Shown here piece after piece: positions 19,201 to 28,226 of a DNA stretch of 64,000 nucleotides. Within the stretch, counting starts at the first letter, position 1. The number at the start of each line of letters is the position of its first letter. Where the stretch lies: positions 62,001 through 126,000 of the forward strand of contig NZ_FNHZ01000006.1 in the NCBI RefSeq assembly GCF_900103815.1, in the 5' to 3' direction. The stretch is from Lachnospira pectinoschiza (GTDB lineage: Bacteria > Bacillota > Clostridia > Lachnospirales > Lachnospiraceae). The notes beneath the pieces were generated by a model. That model was not told where the DNA came from. It saw only the letters and a program-made list of their open reading frames with translations, and made no database searches. Both the position numbers and the translations under genes were made by a program.

Positions 19201-20717
19201 TTAAGGCTTCCATTGATAAGTGCGTGGAGCAGATTAGCTATAGGGGCTACAGCCTAGACCAGATCAAGCTTAAGTATGATGAAAAGAATATTACAAAGAC
19301 AAATCAGAAGAAACTTTTTGAAATAAAAGGACATTTAACTGAGGCTAAGAAGGAACATAAAAATACAGTTCTTGAACTTGAAGCACAGGAAGCTCTTTAT
19401 AACAGACTTGATGGTTCAATAGCACATGGTATTAATCAGATTGAGACTAAGTATGGTGAGTTTAAGGCCTTTGAATGTAAGGACCCTGAAGGCTTTATGA
19501 AGCAGCACAAGGACTTAATCTTAAAGTTTAAAGCTGACCTTAAGGAAAGAGAAGCCGAGATTAAGAGCTTAGAGAGCAATTTAAAGGATGTCACAATAAT
19601 TCAAAAAGACTTAGAAAGAATTGTAAAGGATGCAGCTATGGAACTTCCAGCAGAGGTTTCAAGAGAAGACGTTGTAGCCATTGACCTTGACCTTGCGGAT
19701 TATGAAAATGTAGCAAAGGAATACAATAACATCACAAAGCTTGAATATAAGAAGGTAGATGAGTTTGCAAAGCAAAAGCAAAATCTTGTGGATTTATTAA
19801 ATGGCTTTAATGCTGAGGAACTTGCAGCTGAGATTAAGCTATCTATTAACATTCCTGATTCTTATGAGAAGGCAGACAATATGATTAATGCCTTAACTGA
19901 GACTAATAGTCTTGTGGAACTTGAAAAGGATAGAATCCACAAGGGTATCGAGGACATGGAAAGAATTAAGGATAATTTTGAAAATAGATGCATCCAGACA
20001 TGTTCTAATATTAAGACGGAACTTGATAGACTTCCTAAGTTATCTAATATTAATCTTGATGGAGAACAGATTAGTATTATTAGTCTTGATATTCCTTATG
20101 TTAAGGAGGACTTCTATAAGGAGAGAATGTCAGACTACATTGACGAGACGGTTGTTATGGCGGAGTCCTTTAAGGATATTTCTGAGAGATTAAAATACAT
20201 TAGAAATAGACTTAGCTGGAAGAGATTGTTCTCTGTAATTGTTACAGATATGAACTCAATTAGAGTTAATCTTTATAAGAGAGAAAGAATTAAGGATCAG
20301 TCTAGATATCTTCGTTATGAGGAGGCCGTTGGTTCAACAGGTCAGTCACAGGGTATCTACATCCAGTTCTTAATTGCCATTATTAATTACATTTCTAATA
20401 TGAATGATGTGGCAAAAGAGGGCGTTACAGGAAAGACAATCTTTATTGATAACCCATTTGGTGCGGCTAAGGATATTTATATTTGGGAGCCAATCTTTAA
20501 GTTACTTGCTACAAATCATGTACAGCTTATTGTACCTGCAAGAGGTGCAACTCCTGCTATAGTTGGCAGATTTGATGTGAATTACATTTTAGGTCAGAAG
20601 CTTGTAGACAACAGGCAGCAGACCGTAGTGGTAGACTACTACAGCAATACAACGGAAACGGAACTAGAGTATACTCGTTTAGATTATGAGCAGGCTAGCT
20701 TTGATTTTGTAAATTGA
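16281..20717 (+). CDS. jetC: JetC-like SMC/MukB-family ATPase
   Basis: 1478 aa. The N-terminal ATPase half carries Walker A ANGGGKS (38-44). Two long coiled-coil stretches (about 300-620 and 780-1200) flank a central hinge-like globular part (about 620-760). The C-terminal half carries an ABC signature-like GSTGQSQG (1351-1358) and a Walker B strand TIFID at D1390, followed by NPFGAAKD instead of the usual DE. Size and layout match JetC of Wadjet, not SbcC or Smc (which has a separate condensin operon). It should form a loop-extruding complex with JetA and JetB. No JetD (topo VI-like nuclease) gene follows. Confidence 0.8.
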   Translation: MPQINRIRVNNVKYNFATQYYDDFIMRFNCKNTIYDLANGGGKSLLMLLLLQNMIPNCTLDEKQPIEKLFRQGGQNTCIHSLVEWKLDSAYIKDGFKYMTTGFCARKGKNNEEEGEESVAAASSSATVEYFNYCIFYREFGDNDIKNLPLTSNGERVTYNGLKSYLRDLNKNDFKYEVYIFDKKGEYQSFITKYGIYESAWEIVRGINKTEGHVRTYFETNYKTSRKVIEDLLIEEIIQKSFNNRLSVESDEGKMAETLLDIKDKLVELSKKHAQISAYDSQMSAIDGFKEYLESYEDFYNRKNKTSTDLYNLALTAKYEVKNAEEAIEEKRHGLEDLKESLDLENKNIAIAEVIEEQNSLNSLERLVEEFKTKSQKEQDNIDELEKSLSLYEALKDYEDYLEYQNNYSEVKVSLDGRLREDTDLVAELKQLAGAYNKLYKKSLKDLEEKKNLSDRDEKGLQAKHEDAKTALREADKELAGFTSLIKHNKDGIEGANKRLKAMMEEVGLLVAENADTDLISTDSQLNDLGENLEEVTKNYNENASKSASLKEEINALKALNTLLNSQAAELEDKENSNQKDEERIKSICEIYGKDLKDGLCELILETYNAIVKDYDKLNAESNALLKFIENVKKRTYICDDPMRNKLKSYLISQYGDDVVEGHEWFDALPVGQRRDVIKRTPFVEYGFIIKNDFERVKIDETLANFGRGGVIFPVISEQILIDTKLEINKDLIVFALKDMNFLRDPADIERELKLANDEFEEIGHKLDTLKDRKELVWNDYTFAFGYKLLTENQDSQKTIAEIKSEIETNTTKLEILEANLKTVTSKLTDQEKLKLDLEDKIEKMRHKSQSLKTIINFNKQIADVYKEVEELEKKIAEARERVSLSEENLAKISSQLDSAREVNLSYDKKIKSLNAIWDEEYSKYFEEGLDVSETFAIYETDIKGLESRFLGLKTALNSKNADVKDKETLMSHLKASIDKCVEQISYRGYSLDQIKLKYDEKNITKTNQKKLFEIKGHLTEAKKEHKNTVLELEAQEALYNRLDGSIAHGINQIETKYGEFKAFECKDPEGFMKQHKDLILKFKADLKEREAEIKSLESNLKDVTIIQKDLERIVKDAAMELPAEVSREDVVAIDLDLADYENVAKEYNNITKLEYKKVDEFAKQKQNLVDLLNGFNAEELAAEIKLSINIPDSYEKADNMINALTETNSLVELEKDRIHKGIEDMERIKDNFENRCIQTCSNIKTELDRLPKLSNINLDGEQISIISLDIPYVKEDFYKERMSDYIDETVVMAESFKDISERLKYIRNRLSWKRLFSVIVTDMNSIRVNLYKRERIKDQSRYLRYEEAVGSTGQSQGIYIQFLIAIINYISNMNDVAKEGVTGKTIFIDNPFGAAKDIYIWEPIFKLLATNHVQLIVPARGATPAIVGRFDVNYILGQKLVDNRQQTVVVDYYSNTTETELEYTRLDYEQASFDFVN

Positions 20718-20899
20718 TTTTTAAATCTAGTTTCCAAAAGACACAGAAATTTAACAATTAGCACAGTATAGAAGCTTATGTATTGGTTTACAATGCTTTT
20801 GTATTGTGCTAAAATTTTTACGTGTGCAAAAATGTAACAAAGCTGTAATTGTTTAGTAACATTATGTGCTGTAACGAAAGGTTGGAATTAAAAGAGGTT

Positions 20900-23557
20900 A
20901 TGGATAAATACGAATTTAATATAAAGATGGAGCAGGTTAGAAAACTTGCGGCCAAGAAAGAATACGAAGAAGCGTCAAGACTTGCTAAGGAACTTAATTG
21001 GTTAAAATGTAAAGATTGGCAGGCACTTGCAACAGCAATTAATGTGCATGAGACTGCCGGTGATTATGATGAAGCGAGAGATATGGCAATACTTGCCTAT
21101 AATAGAAATCTTGGTGGAAAGAAGCTTATTTATAAATTAGTAGAGTTAAATATTAAGCTTGAAGACTACGAAGAGGCAGAAGAATTATATGAGGAATATG
21201 CACATGTAGCGCATAGGGATGTAGATAGATTCATTCTTTTATATGAATTAAGACTTGCTCAGCAAGCTAATGACAATGAGCTTGTTGAGATCCTTGAGGA
21301 ATACAAGGAACACGAAATTGACGAGAAGTATATGTATGAATTAGCTAAGCTATACTTTAAGACAGACAGAAAAGATGAATGTATTAAGACTTGTGACAAC
21401 ATCGTGTTATGGTTCCAGGATGGCGATTATGTAGAATGCGCTGTTCAGTTAAAGTCTCAGCTAGGTGCTGAACTTACTAATACTCAGAAGAAGATTCTTG
21501 ATGCAGCAATTGCTCAGAAGAAGGATCCTGAACTTAATCGTTTAAAGGAATTTGAAGAGACTAAGGAATTAGTTAAGGTTAAGAAGGATGATGTAGCTGA
21601 AGTATTAGAGGCTGATGAGAAGGAAGCAGCCCTTGATAAGGCTGTTGCTAATATAATTAAGAGCGAAGAAATGGAAGAGCAGAAAGCTAATGAAGAGAAG
21701 ATTTCATTAGAAGCTACAAAGAAGGTGGAAGATTTAGTTTCTCTTCATGGAACACCAGTTGCTAAGGAAGCCGATGAGTTACCAACACTTAAGGCTCCGG
21801 GGCAGGATGGTCCTAAGACAGATTTAATTGATACTAATAGCAATGAAGAAATCAAAGAATTTGTTATGAGAGCTCTTGAAAAGGATAAGGACAAGGTTGA
21901 GGAAGAAAAGCCTAGCGAAGTTCTTAGAGATGACAAGGAAAGCCCACAGGTTAGCAAGCCAGAAGTTAGTATGGAAGCTAGCAAGGAAGGTGCAGCATCA
22001 ATGGAAAGCAGCATCGACAAGGCAAATCTTTCATTAAAGGAATTAATCGAGAATGCTAAAAAGCAGATCGAGGACAATATAGATCAGATTAATAAAGAAG
22101 ATGAAGAGGAAGAGCGTAAGGAAGCACAGGCTCGTATCGATGAGAGAGTAGAGGAATTTGATACAGTAGTGCCAGATTATGACATTAATAATACTCAGAA
22201 TCTTCAAGCTGAAATTGCTAAGGGTCTTGGTGATTACATCGCTGAGGAAGATAAAGATTTTACACCGGAAGATTTTATGAAGACTGGGGAGTTAGATCCG
22301 GAAGAAATCAATTTAGCAGCTAAGGAAAGAGAAGAGGAAGAAGTAAGCAAAGACGATGACCAGATTGAAGGTCAGTTAAGTCTTATGGATTGGATAGAGT
22401 CAGTTAAGGAAGAGAAGTTTGCAGATAAAGAGGCAAAAGAGGTTGATAATAATATGGAGAATGAAGAAAAAGTAGAAACAGTAGCTGAGCCTATTAAAGA
22501 GGCAAGTGTGGAAGAATCAAAGTTAGAAGCTGAAGCAGAGCCTGAAGAAGAATACGCATCAGGTAATACAGTTTTCTTAGATACTGAGGCAATTTTAGCT
22601 GAAGCAGCAAGATTAGAAGCAGAAGAAGCTGCTAACACAGATACTCCTGTTAAGGAGGCTATAGAGGTTAAGGAAGCTAAGACAGTATCAACAGTTAATC
22701 TTGTAAGCTCTGATAAGGAAGAGACAGAAAGACCTGACATCATTGAAGAGATGAAGAAATCTATCGATGAGTTAGAGTATGAAGAAGAGAATGGCAAAAA
22801 GTTAGATCCTGATCTTGCTAAGATCTTTAGAAAGTACAAGGATATGCCAGGTATTGAAGATCAGTTAGTGACTCTTTTTGATGAATTAAAGAAAGAGATG
22901 AATATGACTAATTCAGTAAAGGGTAACATTCTTTTATCAGGTAACACAAGCTCAGATAAGACTGATTTAGCTAGAGCAATTGTTAGAGCAATTAACTATC
23001 TTTATCCAGATAGCCCTAAAAAGATTGCTAAGACAACAGGCGAAAGCATTAATGCAAGAGGAATTACTAGAGCAATGCCTAAGCTTCGTGGTACAGTACT
23101 TATTATTGAAGGTGCTGGTACAATTCAGCCAAAGAGAATTAATGAAATTCTTAACTGCTTAGAGCAGGATACAGGAAGAATGATTGTTATCTTAGAAGAC
23201 TCTGATGCAGAGATGAATGTATTAGTTAATTTTAATCCAGAACTTACTAATACTTTCAACCATAGAATTATTCTTAAGCAGTATAACGTTAATGAACTTG
23301 TTGAAATGGCAAAGAGATTTGCTAAGAAGAGACAGTATGAAGTTCATGATGATGCATTGCTTGAATTATATTTAAAGATTGATAAGCTTAAGAATGTAAA
23401 TGATAATATTAAGCTTGATGATATTAAGGAGATTATTAATAGCGCAATCCTTAATTCAGAAAGAAGGGCATCAAGAAGATTCTTTGGTGCTTTAAAGAAA
23501 AAGAAGTCTGACGATGGTAATATGATTTACCTTACAGAGGCAGATTTTAAAGATTGA
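20900..23557 (+). CDS. TPR / acidic linker / degenerate AAA+ domain protein
   Basis: 885 aa from the ATG at 20900, which has AGAGG four bases upstream; earlier in-frame starts at 20849 (TTG) or 20864 (ATG) lack one. Residues 1-210 form helical TPR-like repeats (EASRLAKELNW, DEARDMAILAYNR, EEAEELYEEYA). Residues 215-640 are highly acidic and probably disordered. The C-terminal ~230 residues look like a CbxX/CfqX-type AAA+ domain, but Walker A is GNTSSDKT (681-688, lacking the GxGK glycine) and Walker B is LIIEGAG (E737, no Asp-Glu pair), so ATP hydrolysis is doubtful. It follows jetC by 182 bases. I infer a scaffold or regulator, possibly of the Jet complex. Confidence 0.75.
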   Translation: MDKYEFNIKMEQVRKLAAKKEYEEASRLAKELNWLKCKDWQALATAINVHETAGDYDEARDMAILAYNRNLGGKKLIYKLVELNIKLEDYEEAEELYEEYAHVAHRDVDRFILLYELRLAQQANDNELVEILEEYKEHEIDEKYMYELAKLYFKTDRKDECIKTCDNIVLWFQDGDYVECAVQLKSQLGAELTNTQKKILDAAIAQKKDPELNRLKEFEETKELVKVKKDDVAEVLEADEKEAALDKAVANIIKSEEMEEQKANEEKISLEATKKVEDLVSLHGTPVAKEADELPTLKAPGQDGPKTDLIDTNSNEEIKEFVMRALEKDKDKVEEEKPSEVLRDDKESPQVSKPEVSMEASKEGAASMESSIDKANLSLKELIENAKKQIEDNIDQINKEDEEEERKEAQARIDERVEEFDTVVPDYDINNTQNLQAEIAKGLGDYIAEEDKDFTPEDFMKTGELDPEEINLAAKEREEEEVSKDDDQIEGQLSLMDWIESVKEEKFADKEAKEVDNNMENEEKVETVAEPIKEASVEESKLEAEAEPEEEYASGNTVFLDTEAILAEAARLEAEEAANTDTPVKEAIEVKEAKTVSTVNLVSSDKEETERPDIIEEMKKSIDELEYEEENGKKLDPDLAKIFRKYKDMPGIEDQLVTLFDELKKEMNMTNSVKGNILLSGNTSSDKTDLARAIVRAINYLYPDSPKKIAKTTGESINARGITRAMPKLRGTVLIIEGAGTIQPKRINEILNCLEQDTGRMIVILEDSDAEMNVLVNFNPELTNTFNHRIILKQYNVNELVEMAKRFAKKRQYEVHDDALLELYLKIDKLKNVNDNIKLDDIKEIINSAILNSERRASRRFFGALKKKKSDDGNMIYLTEADFKD

Positions 23558-23619
23558 TAAATAAGCTTTTTTAAAAGACATTGCAAGGGTATTACTAAAA
23601 GTATAAAAAACATAAAAAT

Positions 23620-23662
23620 AATTGCAAGGATTCCTTCGGTTTCCTTGCAATATTTTGTTTTA
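23620..23662 (+). terminator. terminator before transketolase
   Basis: ATTGCAAGGA pairs perfectly with TCCTTGCAAT around a TTCG-containing loop, then ATTTTGTTTT. Confidence 0.9.
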
Positions 23663-23741
23663 CATGGTATGCTTGCCAAGGTCACTTTATGTGATAAAGA
23701 TTACATTAACATTATTATGATAGATATAGGAGATTATAACA

Positions 23742-25736
23742 ATGAACAATATTGATGAGATGTCAGTAAATGCAATAAGAGTTTTATCAGCAGATGCTAT
23801 CCAGAAGGCAAATTCTGGTCATCCAGGTTTACCACTTGGCGCTGCTCCAATGGCTTATGAATTATGGGCTAACCATATGAAGTTTAACCCAGCTAATCCA
23901 GATTGGGTTGATAGAGATAGATTCATCCTTTCAGGTGGACACGGATCTATGCTTTTATATTCATTATTACATCTTTTTGGAATTGGAAATCTCTCACTTG
24001 ATGATATTAAGAACTTCCGTCAGTTCGGTTCTCTTACAGCAGGCCATCCAGAATATGGTCACACTGTAGGTGTTGAAGCTACAACAGGTCCTTTAGGACA
24101 GGGTATGGCAATGGCTGTTGGTATGGCAATGGCAGAAGCACATTTAGCTTCAGTATTTAATAAGGATGATTACAAGGTAGTTGATCACTACACATACGTA
24201 CTTGGTGGAGACGGATGTATGATGGAAGGTATTTCATCAGAATGTTTCTCACTTGCAGGTACATTAGGATTAAACAAGTTAATCGTATTTTACGATTCTA
24301 ACAACATCTCTATTGAAGGTAGCACAGATATTGCTTTCACAGAAGATGTTGTAACTAGATTTAAGGCTTTTGGTTTCCAGACTCTTGAAGTTGAAGATGG
24401 AACAGACCTTAAGGCAATTGGTAAGGCAATTGAAGAAGCTAAGGCTGATACAACAAGACCTACACTTATTAAGGTTAATACTCTTATCGGTTTTGGTTGC
24501 CCAGCTAAGCAGGGTAAGGCTAGTGCTCATGGTGAGCCTCTTGGTGTTGATAATGTTGCAGCACTTAAGGAGAACATCAACTGGCCATCTAAGGAAGATT
24601 TCTTCGTACCAGAAGAAGTTTATGATAACTACAAGAAGATTGGTGCTAAGAAGGCAGAAGCTGAAGATGCTTGGAATAAGTTATTTGCAGACTACTGTGC
24701 TAAGTATCCAGAAATGAAGGAATTATGGGATAAGTACTTTAACGGTGCTGATCTTTCAGAATTATTTGACTCAGAAGAATACTGGGCTAAGGGTGAGAAG
24801 GCAGAAGCTACAAGAGCTACATCTGGTTCAATCCTTAACCTTATTAAGACTAAGATGCCTAACTTAATTGGTGGTTCAGCTGACTTAGCTCCATCTAATA
24901 AGACAAACATGAAGGACGCTGGCGATTTCTCTAAGGAGAACTACGCAGGTTCTAACTTACACTTTGGTGTACGTGAGCAGGCAATGGCTGCAATCGGTAA
25001 CGGTTTAGCTCTTCACGGTGGTCTTAAGGCATTTGTTGCTACATTCTTCGTATTCAGTGATTATGTAAAGCCAATGGCTAGACTTACATCACTTATGAAG
25101 TTACCACTTACATTCGTATTTACACATGATTCAATCGGTGTTGGTGAAGATGGTCCTACACATGAGCCAATTGAGCAGTTAGCTGCATTCCGTTCAATGC
25201 CAGGAATCTCAGTATTTAGACCAGCTGATAGAACAGAAACAGCTGCAGCTTGGATGCATGCAGTAAGCTCAACTAATGAGCCAACAGCTCTTGTTCTTAC
25301 AAGACAGAATCTTCCACAGCTTGCTGGTTCAAGCAAGGAAGCTCTTAAGGGTGGTTACGTATTAGAAGATTCTACAAAGGAAACACCAGATGCAATCATC
25401 ATTGCTTCAGGTTCAGAAGTTTCACTTGCAGTTGAAGCTAAGGCAAGCCTTGCAGCAGAAGGAATTGATGTAAGAGTAGTAAGTATGCCATCTATGGACG
25501 TATTCGATGCTCAGTCTGATGAATACAAGGAATCAGTTCTTCCAAAGGCAGTTCGTAACAGAGTTGCAGTTGAAGCATTATCTGACTTTGGTTGGTATAA
25601 GTATGTTGGTCTTGACGGTGAAGTTGTTTCAATGAAGGGCTTTGGTGCTTCAGGTCCAGCTAAGACACTTTTCGAACACTTCGGATTTACAACAGAGAAC
25701 GTTGTTAATACAGTAAAGAAAGTAGTTAATAGATAA
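23742..25736 (+). CDS. tkt: transketolase
   Basis: 664 aa, full length and unsplit (many Clostridia have two half-genes). Thiamine diphosphate enzyme of the non-oxidative pentose phosphate pathway. It has the N-terminal SGHPGLPLGAAPMAYELW, the ThDP/Mg motif GGDGCMMEGISSE with its distal NN, HDSIGVGEDGPTHEP in the Pyr domain with the catalytic Glu upstream in FGVREQAM, and a C-terminal domain ending GFGASGPAKTLFEHFGFT. AGGAG precedes the ATG. Monocistronic between two strong terminators. Confidence 0.97.
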   Translation: MNNIDEMSVNAIRVLSADAIQKANSGHPGLPLGAAPMAYELWANHMKFNPANPDWVDRDRFILSGGHGSMLLYSLLHLFGIGNLSLDDIKNFRQFGSLTAGHPEYGHTVGVEATTGPLGQGMAMAVGMAMAEAHLASVFNKDDYKVVDHYTYVLGGDGCMMEGISSECFSLAGTLGLNKLIVFYDSNNISIEGSTDIAFTEDVVTRFKAFGFQTLEVEDGTDLKAIGKAIEEAKADTTRPTLIKVNTLIGFGCPAKQGKASAHGEPLGVDNVAALKENINWPSKEDFFVPEEVYDNYKKIGAKKAEAEDAWNKLFADYCAKYPEMKELWDKYFNGADLSELFDSEEYWAKGEKAEATRATSGSILNLIKTKMPNLIGGSADLAPSNKTNMKDAGDFSKENYAGSNLHFGVREQAMAAIGNGLALHGGLKAFVATFFVFSDYVKPMARLTSLMKLPLTFVFTHDSIGVGEDGPTHEPIEQLAAFRSMPGISVFRPADRTETAAAWMHAVSSTNEPTALVLTRQNLPQLAGSSKEALKGGYVLEDSTKETPDAIIIASGSEVSLAVEAKASLAAEGIDVRVVSMPSMDVFDAQSDEYKESVLPKAVRNRVAVEALSDFGWYKYVGLDGEVVSMKGFGASGPAKTLFEHFGFTTENVVNTVKKVVNR

Positions 25737-25770
25737 TAAATAATAAATCATAGATTAGCGATTATAATTA

Positions 25771-25805
25771 ACCCCAGCTTTAATTAGCTGGGGTTTGTTT
25801 TTTTA
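25771..25805. terminator. bidirectional terminator between tkt and the glycosyltransferase gene
   Basis: ACCCCAGCT and AGCTGGGGT are perfect arms with TTAATT between, then TTTGTTTTTTTA; the other side is A/T rich. Confidence 0.9.
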
Positions 25806-25811
25806 TATAGA

Positions 25812-27935
25812 TTAATAATAAGTATTCTTAAAAAGTGAAGCGTAGAGCTCATACTTAAAGTCAGGATCTTTATTAAGGCTATTTTCATGTAGTAGGCAAA
25901 TGCTATCCGTACCTAAAAATCCTATCTTAAGCCCAGCTTCTCTCATCTTAAAACATTGGGCAATGTCATAAAAATGCCAGTCATTAAAGCAGTCCTTATC
26001 CCAAGGTATATCCACGGAGGTTGCCATAAATACTCCATCAATTGCTAGAGCTTCAGCTATCTTACCCTCTTCTGGTCGTTTTACTGAAGTTAACACATCA
26101 AGAATCTCATCCTGATATAGATTAAAGTAGTTGTCATCTATAGGGCTCTTGTACCATTTGCAAGAACCATCAAGACTTGCGGAGCCAAAGATTCCAAGCA
26201 TTCCAATATTAGAATCCTTTTTAAAGGCAGTGACTAGCTTTATTAAAATGTCCCTATCTATTAAAAATGTATCGTGATGAATATAGAGTTTAAACTTAGC
26301 GTTGGTGTGACTCATGGCGAAGTTGTAACCTTCAGTCATGGAGCTTGCATTTTTAATAGCAATTATTTCAAGGCTAAAGCCTTCTGGCAGTTTTAAATCC
26401 TTTAGATAAAATAGGCATTCTTCCTTGTAAACTTCACTGTTAGTACAAAAGATAATGGCAATCTTTTCTAAGTCTAGATCCTTTTTTGGATGAAGTTGTA
26501 AAGTGCTTGTGGAAGAATCAGGGCCTGATTGTGTAAAACTATCCCTAGTTAAATCAAGTTCTGTGTAAAAGATACGAGAATTAATACTAGAATCAGTCTG
26601 ATTATCAAGTCTTTCCTTTATGCTATATTGAGAAATTTGCCTCTCCTTTAAATCCTTTTCTAGAATAGTTTTAAAGCAGTCAAACTTATTAAAGTAGAGT
26701 CTGTCTAGTTTTGATGAGTTTAGCTGTTTAGCTACATTTTCAAAAAGCTCTAAGGAATAGTTTTGGCTGCTAGCATACTTTGCCATAACTGTAAGCATCT
26801 CTACTGGGATGTCCCTAGTTATAAGAAGCCTTAGAAGATGGTCCTTATCAAGACAATCCTTTTTAAACCAGATTCGTCTAAGGGCGAATTTTACAAGGAG
26901 ATAGTCCTTTTTAAAGCTCCTTAGAGTTGGGTATTTATTAAGAAATGCCGTCTTTGCTTCCTCGCTTGTAAATATATTTGCGATTTCTGCCATGATGTAT
27001 AGAAGCATGTTTTTCTCAGTAAGAGAGGCAGTTCTTGTGATTTCATTCTCATGCCAGAAATATTTTGTCAAAAGGTTTGTAGCCTTAGCTGTTTCGTTGT
27101 TGTAGTAATAGGCTGAGGCTGCAAGGAAAATGTTTTCTCCTAACTCGTAGTTATTCTCTAGAGTTAAGTAGTTGCAAAGCTTTTCTTCAAACTCACTTTG
27201 GTAGTTGTTGGCCTTAGCAATTTCAGTGTAGTAGTCGCTAATCTCCTCATAGATTGAAAGAGAGTTTAGGATGTTACTATATTTTCCAAGGCAATAGGCC
27301 AAGGTGTCAAAAAAGCTAATGCTTGGATTAAAGTTGTAATCCTCGCTTTCAAGATAAAAAATGTCTTCGTTAATTATGCCTTCACTTGATTTCATGTCCG
27401 CCACAAGTAGGCGAAGAATCAGCTCGAAATCCTCACCGGAATAAATAGCCTTGTTAAATTTAAAGTCCTTTAGAAGGTCGGTTTTGTAGGCTAAAAGCCC
27501 GATGGAAGATACATTTGTAGTTAGAATATTTTTGAAATTTTCAATGGAATCTGTTATAGGCGAGTTAAAAAGATTAGTTATCTTTTCTCTTGTAAGTTTC
27601 CAGCCTGCATTAATAAAGCAAATGTATTCGCTTTCAATGCAGTTTACTACATGGTTTTTTAGCTGAGCTAGATTTGCAAAGTTTATGTGACTTATATCTA
27701 AAAGCTCTACAGAGTCAGAATGAATTTCGCTATCTATGCTTGCCTTAGCTGTGGAGATTGCATCAATTACAAGGATATGTGTGTTGGATAGGCCTAGTGA
27801 TAGTGCGGAATAGACGCTATCTAGTAGATTAGCATTTGCATCAAAATAGCAAATTGCTAGACAAATACTTGGGCACACAGATTCACTGCCAATTACTCGC
27901 TTAGTATCTGCGCCTTGAACTTTTAAGTTGGTCAT
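25812..27935 (-). CDS. two-domain family 2 glycosyltransferase-like protein
   Basis: 707 aa from the ATG following GGGGGA; an in-frame ATG 16 codons earlier precedes that site and is less likely. The N-terminal ~200 residues resemble a GT2 fold (ICLAICYFDANANLLDSVYSALS..., YICFINAGWKLTREKI in place of the DxD region). A helical middle follows (about 210-470). The C-terminal ~230 residues resemble the Glyco_tranf_2_5 type (EIIAIKNASSMTEGYNFAMSHTNAKFKLYIHHDTFLI). The HHD could be the metal site; the N-terminal domain lacks a clear DxD. It stands alone, so the glycan acceptor is unknown. Confidence 0.72.
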   Translation of the reverse strand: MTNLKVQGADTKRVIGSESVCPSICLAICYFDANANLLDSVYSALSLGLSNTHILVIDAISTAKASIDSEIHSDSVELLDISHINFANLAQLKNHVVNCIESEYICFINAGWKLTREKITNLFNSPITDSIENFKNILTTNVSSIGLLAYKTDLLKDFKFNKAIYSGEDFELILRLLVADMKSSEGIINEDIFYLESEDYNFNPSISFFDTLAYCLGKYSNILNSLSIYEEISDYYTEIAKANNYQSEFEEKLCNYLTLENNYELGENIFLAASAYYYNNETAKATNLLTKYFWHENEITRTASLTEKNMLLYIMAEIANIFTSEEAKTAFLNKYPTLRSFKKDYLLVKFALRRIWFKKDCLDKDHLLRLLITRDIPVEMLTVMAKYASSQNYSLELFENVAKQLNSSKLDRLYFNKFDCFKTILEKDLKERQISQYSIKERLDNQTDSSINSRIFYTELDLTRDSFTQSGPDSSTSTLQLHPKKDLDLEKIAIIFCTNSEVYKEECLFYLKDLKLPEGFSLEIIAIKNASSMTEGYNFAMSHTNAKFKLYIHHDTFLIDRDILIKLVTAFKKDSNIGMLGIFGSASLDGSCKWYKSPIDDNYFNLYQDEILDVLTSVKRPEEGKIAEALAIDGVFMATSVDIPWDKDCFNDWHFYDIAQCFKMREAGLKIGFLGTDSICLLHENSLNKDPDFKYELYASLFKNTYY

Positions 27936-28134
27936 TAGCAGTCCCCCTTTGTTAGAAAATTTTATATTTTTAATATAACACACTTTTTATATTTTTGCTA
28001 TTAAATTACTTTTTGTCATAATGAGAATTGACACATTTGTATAGAAAAAGCCACTTTTGTAAAAATTAGACACTTCTTTTAGTTAACTTTCACATATTTG
28101 GGAATAAAAATTGTCAGAAATCTATCAATCTTTA

Positions 28135-28163
28135 TTGAGAAAAAATATCAAATGTAGTATAAT
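28135..28163 (+). promoter_or_regulatory. promoter of the alcohol dehydrogenase gene
   Basis: TTGAGA-17 bp-TATAAT. The Rex box begins 9 bases after the -10, so a bound repressor would cover the transcription start. Confidence 0.85.
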
Positions 28164-28171
28164 TGATTTAG

Positions 28172-28189
28172 TTGTTAAGATATTAACAA
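28172..28189 (+). promoter_or_regulatory. Rex operator
   Basis: TTGTTAAGATATTAACAA fits the established Rex consensus TTGTTAA-N4-TTAACAA exactly. Rex is the NADH/NAD+-sensing repressor of fermentation genes in Firmicutes. Confidence 0.93.
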
Positions 28190-28226
28190 TTGTCAATATA
28201 ATATGTAATGTATTGGAGGTTTTTGT

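Noticed and set aside
21745..22839. Long Ser-rich minus-strand ORFs under the acidic linker gene
   Set aside because: They are the mirror image of Glu/Lys/Asp codons on the plus strand and have no start signals.
20900..23557. JetD-type nuclease as the gene after jetC
   Set aside because: No Toprim or DUF2220/DUF3322-like motifs; the protein is TPR plus AAA-like.
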